NCBI GenBank assembly: GCA_030622295.1
Contig: JAUXGI010000097.1
Coordinates: 1-5,586, forward strand
Direction of reading: 5' to 3'
Length of the DNA stretch: 5,586 nucleotides
From: Planctomycetota bacterium
GTDB lineage: Bacteria; Planctomycetota; B129-G9
Shown here: piece by piece, positions 1-5,532 of the stretch
Numbering within the stretch: the first letter of the stretch is position 1
How the letters are laid out: the number at the start of each line of letters is the position of its first letter
The notes under the pieces: model-generated
Told to the model about the DNA's origin: nothing
Seen by the model: the letters and a program-made list of their open reading frames with translations, nothing else
Database searches by the model: none
Position numbers and translations under genes: made by a program

Positions 1-45
1 CTTGTGTTCGAGTTGCCTGTTGAGTTTGCCGATGCGCGACTCCAT
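1..45 (-). CDS. Possible 5' end of a minus-strand gene, truncated by the window edge
   Basis: Reading the minus strand, an ATG at 45-43 opens a frame of 15 codons to the window edge, giving MESRIGKLNRQLEHK. An in-frame TGA lies 30 bases upstream, so ATG 45 is the first possible ATG start. The purine-rich GAAGAAG directly before the ATG is only a weak and very close ribosome-binding candidate. Most third codon positions are G or C (12 of 15), as in the other genes here, and the residues are charged and amphipathic, like the start of a coiled coil. The product cannot be identified from so few residues. The opposite strand is also open across this stretch, so this is a tentative call. If real, the gene is divergent from the SPOR-like gene. 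Confidence 0.4.
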   Translation of the reverse strand, partial: MESRIGKLNRQLEHK

Positions 46-107
46 CTTCTTCGTATTGTGCGGCTCGGGGAGTCAGCCGCCCGATTCGCCAAACGGCAAC
101 AGGCAAC
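12..107. repeat. Imperfect inverted repeat bracketing the start codon of the left partial gene
   Basis: GTTGCCTGTTG at 12-22 is exactly repeated as its reverse complement CAACAGGCAAC at 97-107. The similarity extends inward: AGTTTGCCG (23-31) against CGCCAAACG (87-95), with one mismatch and a small internal loop, for about 18 possible base pairs. In a minus-strand transcript the two arms would close a loop of about 55 nt that contains the candidate start codon at 43-45. The right arm is in the leader and the left arm in the first codons. Whether it acts as RNA structure or is only a DNA repeat cannot be decided from the window. Confidence 0.55.
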
Positions 108-138
108 GGACAATCCGCCTCAGGCGGATGACTCCCCG
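66..138. repeat. REP/REPIN-like inverted pair of repeats
   Basis: CGGGGAGTCA at 66-75 is matched by its exact reverse complement TGACTCCCCG at 129-138. Read from CGGGGAGTC inward, the two copies continue as AGCCGCCCGATTCG and ATCCGCCTGAGGCG, so the first 23 bases agree at 19 positions. Each copy carries a GGAG tetranucleotide followed by a palindromic or near-palindromic segment. The two copies face each other about 70 bases apart. This is the arrangement known for REP elements in inverted pairs (REPINs/BIMEs) mobilised by RAYT transposases. A third copy lies at 5554-5577. Repeat status is supported by sequence, but REP identity is inference. Confidence 0.5.
113..129. repeat. Perfect 7-bp palindrome with 3-base loop
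   Basis: ATCCGCC (113-119), loop TCA, GGCGGAT (123-129). The stem is perfect and GC-rich and directly abuts the GACTCCCCG core at 130-138 of the repeat pair. No T-tract follows on either strand, so it does not look like an intrinsic terminator. Confidence 0.7.
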
Positions 139-214
139 TCCAGCATAGCAACCAGAGCCGTCTACCCACATTTCTGACGTGCACCCCATCGGGCGTGGGA
201 CGGGTGTTTTGTGC

Positions 215-242
215 TTGACTATGCGGCGTCGGCTGGTACAAT
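215..242 (+). promoter_or_regulatory. Sigma70-type promoter for the SPOR-like gene
   Basis: A -35 element TTGACT (215-220, five of six to TTGACA) and a -10 element TACAAT (237-242, five of six to TATAAT) are separated by 16 bases. TG at 234-235, one base before the -10, gives an extended -10. Transcription would begin near 249 and leave a leader of about 75 nt before the ATG at 323. The leader contains TATCAG (265-270) and its complement CTGATA (284-289), a possible weak hairpin. The promoter lies downstream of the alternative upstream GTG at 179, which argues for the start at 323. Confidence 0.65.
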
Positions 243-310
243 CACCCCGTTTCAGGGCGCTTCATATCAGTTTCCGAGGGGGGCTGATAGGCGTACGGTT
301 TCTGCCTGTC

Positions 311-315
311 AGGAG
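311..315 (+). promoter_or_regulatory. Shine-Dalgarno fixing the start at 323
   Basis: AGGAG at 311-315 lies 7 bases before ATG 323, an ideal spacing. It decides the start of the SPOR-like gene in favour of 323 over the in-frame GTG at 179, which has no such site and precedes the promoter. Part of it overlaps a small CCTG-T-CAGG palindrome (305-313). Confidence 0.75.
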
Positions 316-322
316 TAAAGCC

Positions 323-1099
323 ATGAAGCGAGGGGGGAGTGCAGAAAAGCTCTTTGAATTTCTTAGGGAACGTAACAGCGGCGGGTCAACGGGGATTGGG
401 AAAAGACCGGCCCGGAAGGAAAGTTCTCCCCGGGAAACAAGACCCCTGCCGCCACCTGAGCCCAAGCCGGGGACGCCGCGTCCCACACTGCTGCTTGGCG
501 GTATCGAGGGGCGGCTTCCGGACAGGGCGACTACTCCGGGGGCGACGAGCCTGAAAACGCCGGACACGAAGAAGCCGTTCCCCACGCGCAAGGCCATCGG
601 CCATTATCGCGGCAAGGCGTTCGTGATGAAGTACGACGTCGCGCTGGTTGTCGTTCTGGCGCTCACAGGCCTGCTGGTTATCTCCTGGGTGTGGGGCTAC
701 CACGGGGGCTACGCCGCCGGAAAAAGCGAGGGCATCCGCATCGCAGCGGCGTCGGGTGAGAGGCGGGACATGAGCGGCTCGTCGTCCTCTAAATCCGACG
801 GAACGGGCCGAGCGGGATTGGTTCAACCGCCAATCACCGACGACGGCACCGGCGACTATCGCATAAAACTCATATCGATGGGCCCCCACACCAGCGCGAA
901 CAGGCGGCATTTCGAGGAACACGCGGAAACGCTGAAAAACAAAGAGCATTACCCGAGCGTACGGCTGGACAGAAGCGCGTCGCACATCGTTTTGTATGTG
1001 GGGCGTTTCAAGAGCAAAGAGAGCGCGGAGAGGCATATCGAGCATTTTCGGGCGAAGGACAAGGCTTATAAGGAATGCTATGTCACCAGACGTCCGTAG
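323..1099 (+). CDS. Single-pass membrane protein with C-terminal SPOR-like domain
   Basis: A 258-residue protein. The start ATG 323 is chosen because of AGGAG seven bases upstream and a promoter at 215-242. Residues 1-20 are a charged, helix-like start (MKRGGSAEKLFEFLRERN). Residues about 30-95 are rich in Pro, Arg, Gly and Thr and look disordered. Residues about 105-125 (YDVALVVVLALTGLLVISWVWG region) form one transmembrane helix with basic residues before it, so the N-terminal part should be cytoplasmic and the C-terminal part extracytoplasmic. After a Ser/Gly-rich linker, residues about 179-256 resemble a SPOR domain: strand YRIKLISMG, a helix, then HIVLYVGRFKSKESAERHIEHF, matching the usual R/V-x-VGPF-xxxxxAE pattern of the second repeat. 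SPOR domains bind peptidoglycan glycan strands stripped of peptides, often at division sites; that role is inferred from the family and the match is by eye. The proline-rich cytoplasmic part is unlike well-known SPOR proteins such as FtsN. No partner is evident in the neighbouring genes. Confidence 0.8.
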   Translation: MKRGGSAEKLFEFLRERNSGGSTGIGKRPARKESSPRETRPLPPPEPKPGTPRPTLLLGGIEGRLPDRATTPGATSLKTPDTKKPFPTRKAIGHYRGKAFVMKYDVALVVVLALTGLLVISWVWGYHGGYAAGKSEGIRIAAASGERRDMSGSSSSKSDGTGRAGLVQPPITDDGTGDYRIKLISMGPHTSANRRHFEEHAETLKNKEHYPSVRLDRSASHIVLYVGRFKSKESAERHIEHFRAKDKAYKECYVTRRP

Positions 1100-1116
1100 G
1101 ATTTTCCCAGCACGCT

Positions 1117-1122
1117 TATAAT
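1117..1122 (+). promoter_or_regulatory. Perfect -10-like TATAAT without a recognisable -35
   Basis: TATAAT stands at 1117-1122 between the SPOR-like gene and the DUF89 gene. No TTGACA-like hexamer appears 15-19 bases upstream and there is no TG extension. If used, transcription would start near 1129, exactly at the 5' arm of the hairpin 1129-1145. It could supply the DUF89 gene, but may be chance in an AT-rich patch. Confidence 0.3.
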
Positions 1123-1128
1123 AAACAG

Positions 1129-1147
1129 AAGGGGCCTTGCCCCTTTT
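1129..1147 (+). terminator. Short hairpin with T-rich tail, probable intrinsic terminator
   Basis: AAGGGGC (1129-1135), loop CTT, GCCCCTT (1139-1145) forms a perfect 7-bp stem. It is followed by TT, and the downstream bases remain T-rich (TTTTGTATGTTTT over 1144-1156). It lies 30 bases after the stop codon of the SPOR-like gene, as expected for its terminator. The stem is short and the T-run is interrupted, so read-through into the DUF89 gene is plausible. Confidence 0.55.
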
Positions 1148-1178
1148 GTATGTTTTGTGGAGGAGCACCGCAGGAACA

Positions 1179-2039
1179 GTGATTGCAAAGCCAGAGTGTT
1201 TTCCATGTGTTTTCAGACAGGTGCATTCCGCCGCGAAACAGGTGGGCGCCGACGACGAAAAAACCACAGTGATGCTGGTCGAGGCGGCGAGACTCCTCTC
1301 CACAATGGACCTGAAACGCAGCCCTGCGGAGATAAGTTTCGACTGCCTGAAGCGCGCTTATGAAATTCTCGGCGATTCCGACCCTTTCGCAGAACAGAAG
1401 CGCGAACAGAACGCGAGAGTCCTGAAGCATTACGACAGGTTCGCGCAACTGGTCCGCGAAAGCGGCGACCCGCTCAAGACCGCCATGCTGCTTGCGATAG
1501 CGGGCAACGTAATCGACACGGGAATCGGCCCCGGGTACGACTTCGACGATACGGTCAGGTCGGTGCTGGAGCGCGGGTTCGCCGTCGACGACTCCCCGAA
1601 GTTCCGCGAGATGCTGCGGCGTTCGCGCAACCTGCTCTACCTGTTGGACAACTCCGGCGAGGTGGTCCTGGACAGGCTGCTCATCGAGCGGTTCACCGGC
1701 GTCGACGTGACGTGCGTGGTCAGGCGCAGCCCGATAATCAACGATGTCACAGCGGAAGACGCGCGCCATGTGGGGATTGACAGAGCGGCGCGAATCATCG
1801 ACCCCGGCATCGACGCGCTCGGCGTGCCGCTGAGCGGCTGTTCGCCCGAGTTCCAGAAGATATTCCGCGACGCCGACATCATCATAAGCAAGGGCCAGGC
1901 GAACTTCGAAACGCTCGACGAATACTCGCACCGGGATGAATTCCGGGGAAGATTGTTTTTCCTCACGCTTGCGAAGTGCGAGTGCATAGCGGAAATATTC
2001 GGGGCAAAAGTGGGAGAGGCGGTATTCAAACAGGCATAA
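1179..2039 (+). CDS. DUF89/ARMT1-family metal-dependent phosphatase
   Basis: A 286-residue protein, the usual length of short prokaryotic DUF89 (COG1578-type) proteins. The start is taken as GTG 1179 because the product then begins MIAKPECFPCVFRQ, the typical family N-terminus with a C-x-x-C pair (Cys7, Cys10). AGGA at 1172-1175 is close (3 bases) and GGAGGAG at 1159-1165 is far (13 bases), so the ribosome site is not ideal. The in-frame TTG at 1137 lies inside the terminator hairpin and is unlikely. Family motifs: GNVID at 109-113; DNSGE at 157-161; RRSPIINDVTAEDA with Asn188-Asp189; SKGQAN ending at Asn242; KC at 266-267. By comparison with characterised members, Asp157, Asn158 and Asp189 should bind the divalent metal. 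Such enzymes hydrolyse phosphate from sugar phosphates or damaged phosphometabolites in the cytoplasm; the substrate here cannot be told. A human homologue (ARMT1) was also reported as a methyltransferase, which is unlikely to apply. All key residues seem intact. Confidence 0.9.
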   Translation: MIAKPECFPCVFRQVHSAAKQVGADDEKTTVMLVEAARLLSTMDLKRSPAEISFDCLKRAYEILGDSDPFAEQKREQNARVLKHYDRFAQLVRESGDPLKTAMLLAIAGNVIDTGIGPGYDFDDTVRSVLERGFAVDDSPKFREMLRRSRNLLYLLDNSGEVVLDRLLIERFTGVDVTCVVRRSPIINDVTAEDARHVGIDRAARIIDPGIDALGVPLSGCSPEFQKIFRDADIIISKGQANFETLDEYSHRDEFRGRLFFLTLAKCECIAEIFGAKVGEAVFKQA

Positions 2040-2046
2040 TAACATG

Positions 2047-2066
2047 CCGGGCGGTTTCGCGCCCGG
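2047..2066. other. GC-rich intergenic hairpin without T-tract
   Basis: CCGGGCG (2047-2053) pairs with CGCCCGG (2060-2066) around the 6-base loop GTTTCG. It starts 7 bases after the stop of the DUF89 gene and ends 36 bases before the small basic protein. No run of T follows on the plus strand, so it is not a classical intrinsic terminator. It could be a weak terminator, an mRNA 3'-end stabiliser or a processing site. Confidence 0.55.
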
Positions 2067-2102
2067 TGAGAACACTGGGATATTCGACTGAGGACGTCTG
2101 AG

Positions 2103-2369
2103 ATGTCACTGCACAAGAGTCTTATAACCAAGGGCGCGCTTGCGAAACACCGCAACGTCCTGACCAGAACGGAGCGCCTCAAGGCACTTGAGGAAGAGGA
2201 CCGCCTGAAAGACGATGCGTCGGTTTTCGGCCTGCCCAAGGTCGCCAGCAGGAAACTCAAGAAGAGGGGCAAGACCAAGGGGCCGGCGGCTGCCGAGAAG
2301 ACCGAGGCCGAGGCCGCCGCTGAGGCGACGCCGGGCGAAGGGGAAAAAGCAGGCAAGAAAAAGGCCTGA
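2103..2369 (+). CDS. PVC-superphylum small basic protein with extended Ala/Lys/Glu tail
   Basis: An 88-residue, strongly basic protein. ATG 2103 is preceded by GAGG at 2090-2093 with a 9-base gap. Residues 1-52 (MSLHKSLITKGALAKHRNVL, then RTERLKALEEEDRLKDDASVFGLPKV) match, from memory, the 'small basic protein' family of about 50-65 residues shared by Planctomycetes, Verrucomicrobia, Lentisphaerae and Chlamydiae (TIGR04137, recalled). Conserved features visible are the HRNVL-(S/T)R-(A/T)ER segment and the SVFGLPKV ending. The family has been thought ribosome-associated because of its size, charge and abundance, but I know of no firm function. Residues about 53-88 are a low-complexity Lys/Ala/Glu/Gly tail ending KKKA, longer than usual and reminiscent of nucleic-acid-binding tails. 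The gene follows the DUF89 gene by 63 bases in the same direction and is closed by a terminator at 2374-2402. No own promoter was recognised. Confidence 0.88.
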   Translation: MSLHKSLITKGALAKHRNVLTRTERLKALEEEDRLKDDASVFGLPKVASRKLKKRGKTKGPAAAEKTEAEAAAEATPGEGEKAGKKKA

Positions 2370-2373
2370 GGCG

Positions 2374-2402
2374 AAAAACCGTCCCCCAAAGGGGCGGGGG
2401 AC
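2374..2402. terminator. Terminator between convergent genes
   Basis: GTCCCCC (2381-2387) pairs with GGGGGAC (2396-2402) around the loop AAAGGGGC. On the minus strand the stem is followed, after GG, by TTTTT (complement of 2374-2378), so it fits an intrinsic terminator for the large minus-strand gene, whose TGA ends at 2407. On the plus strand the stem is followed only by AGTTTC, so it may end the small basic protein transcript less efficiently. A competing shorter hairpin, CCCC-AAA-GGGG (2384-2394), is nested in it. Confidence 0.75.
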
Positions 2403-2406
2403 AGTT

Positions 2407-5400
2407 TCACGGCTGTTCCCGTCGCCTTTTGATGCGGAGCAGGCGGTCGAGCGTTTCGCTGGATGGTTCCGTATCGACCTGCCGCTCATTCATCCGCGTG
2501 CCGGGCTCTTCGTCAATGGGTACTCCTATCACGACCCTGTCGGCGGGAGCGATGAACTCGCCGAGGTCAATAACCTCGCCCGCTTTCTTTTCTTCCTCCC
2601 TGCGCTGCTGTTTCCGCTTGAGCAGTTCGCCGAGCATCGGTTTGGAAGGCGCTTTCCTGCCGGCGCGCGACCCCTCGGCGAGAAACTGCGGCAGTGACAG
2701 CCGCCTTACCGCCACTTCCACTATCAGCAGGACCATGGCCGCCAGGAGCAGGGTCTGCCATACCTCGTGGTAGGTTTTGCGCTCGACGTTGTCATGCGAG
2801 AAGAGATTTTCGCCGGCCACACCGCCCAGTGACCCATGATACCTGCCGCCCGCGGCCGAGGCCATGGACTGAAGCAGGTGCGGGTTGCCGCCGGTTTTCA
2901 TGTATTCCGGCGAATAGGGAATGCTCCGCTGCATCTTTCCAATGAGTCGCCCCGATTTCCCCTCGACTATGACTGCGAAGTACCCGCCGACCTGCTCGGC
3001 GTTGAACTCGCCGCGGTAGACACCCGGTCCCTGTTGCGGCAGATTCACCTCCAGCGTGTTTCCGTCCGGCAGGACCACTCTGACCTTCAGGTCCAGGTAG
3101 TTCACGTACTCGCCTTCGTCGAGCGCCTCCACTTCTATCCTGCCGGTCTGCCTGTCGAAGCACATTCTCGACGAATACATCGACGGGAACGGGCTGCGCA
3201 TTATGCTCTTGACCAGTTGCCCCCAGAACTTGTGATAGAACTCGCTCCGCTCATTAAGCCAGTGCTCGGACCAGCGGTTCTTGCAGTCGCTGGTGAATGC
3301 GGCGGACCTGCCGAGACCGTACTGCCAGCGCGCCAGGATGGGGTCGCGCGTCTTGAAGGGAGAAATCATCGACACGGTTGCGGCGTCTTTCTTCGACACG
3401 CTGACGTACCCGTGCAGTTTCGGGGCCAGGTTCCCTATTCCCGTTCCCTTGAGCGCCGGTTCGAATCCGCTTTTGACAATCGGCTGGAAATCTTTCTCAA
3501 TCAGGTAACTCTTCGTCGCAAGCAGGGCATCCTTGACGAACAGGGAAGGGAGTTTCCGGGCGTCGCTTACGAGGTGAAATCGTCCCTTGCCCGCGTCCTC
3601 AGCCAGTTTTTTCAGGAAGCCCGCGTCCTTGCTGCCGGCCGTGCCCAGGCCTATGACGGACAGAGTAATGGACGGCTGCTGTCGGCGGCCCTGCCTGGCG
3701 AGTTGCATTGTGCCGTGCAGTTCCTCCGCATCGTCGGCGTCGGCGAAAAGGATGATGTGCTTGACGTTCGCGTTCGTTCTCGTCAGTTCAACATAGGCTT
3801 CCTTCAGGCCGGTGCGGACGAGAATGCCGCCCCCGCCGGACTGGGCCCCTCGGACGTTGCTTATGATAGCCTGTTTGGACGATCCTATCTCGCGGATTGT
3901 CGGCAGCCACATGGTCGTGGTATCGACAAAGAGCACCCCCAGTTTGTCCCGCCCCTTCAGTCTGTTTACGGTCGCCACGACCCCTTCCGCGGCCAGTTGC
4001 AGTTTTGTCTTGCCTCCCCCCGCGGGAGCCATCATGCTGCCGGAACGGTCGATTACCACGGCTATTGCCACGCTGGCGAGATAGTACTGTTCCCTTATGT
4101 CGCAGTTGACGGGCAGGGCGTCCTCGATGGGCGTGTCCGTGTAGTTGCCCAGGGCGAAACTGTTCTCGCCGCCAACCATGATGAGGCCCCCGCCCATGTC
4201 TCGGACGTAGGCGCGTATCTTTTCCATCACGTTGTTCGCCTCGAAGCAGCGCGCCGCGGTGTCGCTTATGATGACCGCGTCGTACTGCTCGTACTCGGCC
4301 ATCCTCTGCGGGATGCCCTCCGGCCCCACGACGTCAACCTCTATCTTGCTCTTGAGGAGTGCGTCGCGGAGGAACTTTTCCGGGCTGCGTTCCGGCGAGG
4401 GCGAGCCGGATTCATTCTCCTCCCTCGCCTTCGGCCCGCCGCCTTCAATGTAAAGGACGCGGCTGGACTTGCCCAGTACCTTCACGAAGGTCTCGTACTG
4501 GTTGTTGTTGATTACGTCGTCCGTTTCGTTTCTCGCCGTCTTCAGGCGGTCTCTGACTTTCACCTTTATCCTGTGCAGGCGCGCTTCCGGCAGTCTTACC
4601 TTCCTCATGAAGAAATTCTCGCCCTGCTTGATTTCCCGGTCTTCCAGCCGCCCGCCTGCGACCTCCCTGTCGTTCACGAGTATCGTAATGTCGGCCCTTG
4701 TGTCGTACGTGCTTTCGATGGCGAAGCGGATGTCAAACTTCTCGTCCTTTATGACGACATCCGGCACGATAACGCGTTTGACCATGAGGTCTTCTTTCGT
4801 CGTGCCTTTCAGCCAGACGCACTGCAGGTCGACGCCCGCGCTTTTGGCCTGTATGGCCGAGCGAACGGCGGCGCCCGAGTTTTCGTTGCCGTCGCTTATC
4901 AGCACGATTCGCTTTTGCGCATCCTGCGGGAAGCACGCAATGGCCAGGCGCATAGCCTCCGAGAGGTCGGTGAAGTCGCGGGTAATCACGCTGCTGGTCA
5001 CGCCGCCTATCTTGAAATCTTCCTTTGAGGCGTAGCCGATTTCCATCGACGCCTCGCCGCCGAAGACGATGAGCGCCGCGGAGTCCTTCTCCGTCATGTC
5101 TTCCGCCGCTCCGGCGATGGCGGCCCTGGCGGCGTCGATGCTTTCCTGCTCGACGCTTCGCGAGATGTCCAGGAGGAAAACCACGCAGAGTTTTTCGCTC
5201 TTCGTGGTGGATTTGATTCCGGCGAGAGCGGCGACCAGGAGCGCCAGTATGACGACGTGCATGAACAGGGCAAGGCGCTTTCGAAGGGGTGAGATGGGTA
5301 TCCTTGACCATCGGCTGAGCAGGTACATGGGCACCGCCGCGAGCATCCCCAGCAGCCACCAGGGGCGCACGAACTCGATGCGCCGCCACAGGATGTAGAG

Positions 5401-5532
5401 CGCCGCCGCCGCCGCTGCGCCGAAGAGCACAGCCAGGGCGCGCCGTGCATTGAGGCTCAGCCGTGACGTGCCCGCGGCGGCGATGGCCGCGAACGTCGCG
5501 AGTACCGCGATTATGAATAGAATCAATTCCAT
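2407..5532 (-). CDS. Large membrane protein: two VWA domains and a split glutamine-amidotransferase-like fold
   Basis: A 1041-residue protein when started at ATG 5532 (MELILFIIAV). An in-frame ATG at 5580 would add 16 polar residues, but that stretch overlaps a dispersed repeat, and family members usually begin at the first membrane helix. Neither start has a clear ribosome site. Order: four helices at about 1-21, 29-48, 58-73 and 90-106; VWA-1 at about 114-245 with full MIDAS (Asp122-x-Ser124-x-Ser126, Thr188, Asp214); a beta-sandwich region to about 350; first half of a class I glutamine-amidotransferase-like fold at about 356-475 (VLYIEGGGP, GGGLIMVGGENSFALGNY) without a clear catalytic Cys/His; VWA-2 at about 488-674 (Asp495-x-Ser497-x-Ser499); second half at about 730-780 (ILARWQYGLGRSAAFTSD); a beta-rich region at about 796-869; a fifth helix at about 925-943; and a charged tail of about 98 residues. 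Basic loops suggest the domains lie outside the membrane and the tail in the cytoplasm. The arrangement is known in planctomycetes and other bacteria, but function is unknown. Related genes often lie with MoxR ATPase, DUF58 and BatA-like genes, so an operon beyond the right edge is likely. Confidence 0.88.
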   Translation of the reverse strand: MELILFIIAVLATFAAIAAAGTSRLSLNARRALAVLFGAAAAAALYILWRRIEFVRPWWLLGMLAAVPMYLLSRWSRIPISPLRKRLALFMHVVILALLVAALAGIKSTTKSEKLCVVFLLDISRSVEQESIDAARAAIAGAAEDMTEKDSAALIVFGGEASMEIGYASKEDFKIGGVTSSVITRDFTDLSEAMRLAIACFPQDAQKRIVLISDGNENSGAAVRSAIQAKSAGVDLQCVWLKGTTKEDLMVKRVIVPDVVIKDEKFDIRFAIESTYDTRADITILVNDREVAGGRLEDREIKQGENFFMRKVRLPEARLHRIKVKVRDRLKTARNETDDVINNNQYETFVKVLGKSSRVLYIEGGGPKAREENESGSPSPERSPEKFLRDALLKSKIEVDVVGPEGIPQRMAEYEQYDAVIISDTAARCFEANNVMEKIRAYVRDMGGGLIMVGGENSFALGNYTDTPIEDALPVNCDIREQYYLASVAIAVVIDRSGSMMAPAGGGKTKLQLAAEGVVATVNRLKGRDKLGVLFVDTTTMWLPTIREIGSSKQAIISNVRGAQSGGGGILVRTGLKEAYVELTRTNANVKHIILFADADDAEELHGTMQLARQGRRQQPSITLSVIGLGTAGSKDAGFLKKLAEDAGKGRFHLVSDARKLPSLFVKDALLATKSYLIEKDFQPIVKSGFEPALKGTGIGNLAPKLHGYVSVSKKDAATVSMISPFKTRDPILARWQYGLGRSAAFTSDCKNRWSEHWLNERSEFYHKFWGQLVKSIMRSPFPSMYSSRMCFDRQTGRIEVEALDEGEYVNYLDLKVRVVLPDGNTLEVNLPQQGPGVYRGEFNAEQVGGYFAVIVEGKSGRLIGKMQRSIPYSPEYMKTGGNPHLLQSMASAAGGRYHGSLGGVAGENLFSHDNVERKTYHEVWQTLLLAAMVLLIVEVAVRRLSLPQFLAEGSRAGRKAPSKPMLGELLKRKQQRREEEKKAGEVIDLGEFIAPADRVVIGVPIDEEPGTRMNERQVDTEPSSETLDRLLRIKRRREQP

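Noticed and set aside
1..177. Plus-strand frame open from base 1 to TGA 175-177, possible 3' end of an upstream gene
   Set aside because: Third positions in its first 21 codons are not GC-biased, the frame runs through the inverted repeats, and the translation is unlike a known domain end. The minus-strand reading at 1-45 fits codon bias better, although this cannot be settled here.
179..322. Upstream GTG start extending the SPOR-like protein by 48 residues
   Set aside because: The start precedes the promoter at 215-242, lacks a ribosome site, and the added residues look non-coding.
386..1303. Minus-strand frame of 305 codons opposite the SPOR-like gene
   Set aside because: It overlaps the promoter-supported, SD-supported gene and runs through the hairpin region. 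No domain is recognisable.
1590..1598. Another GACTCCCCG inside the DUF89 gene
   Set aside because: Only the 9-base core matches. The flanks do not follow the repeat consensus and the bases encode an ordinary Asp-Asp-Ser-Pro stretch, so it is taken as chance. It is also a caution about the repeat count.
1116..2075. Minus-strand frame of 319 codons opposite the DUF89 gene
   Set aside because: The plus strand carries all DUF89 motifs; this is an antisense shadow.
2836..5028. Very long open frame (730 codons) on the plus strand opposite the VWA gene
   Set aside because: It is antisense to a protein with clear VWA and membrane motifs. Its own translation shows no recognisable domains, and long antisense frames are common in GC-rich genes with biased third positions.
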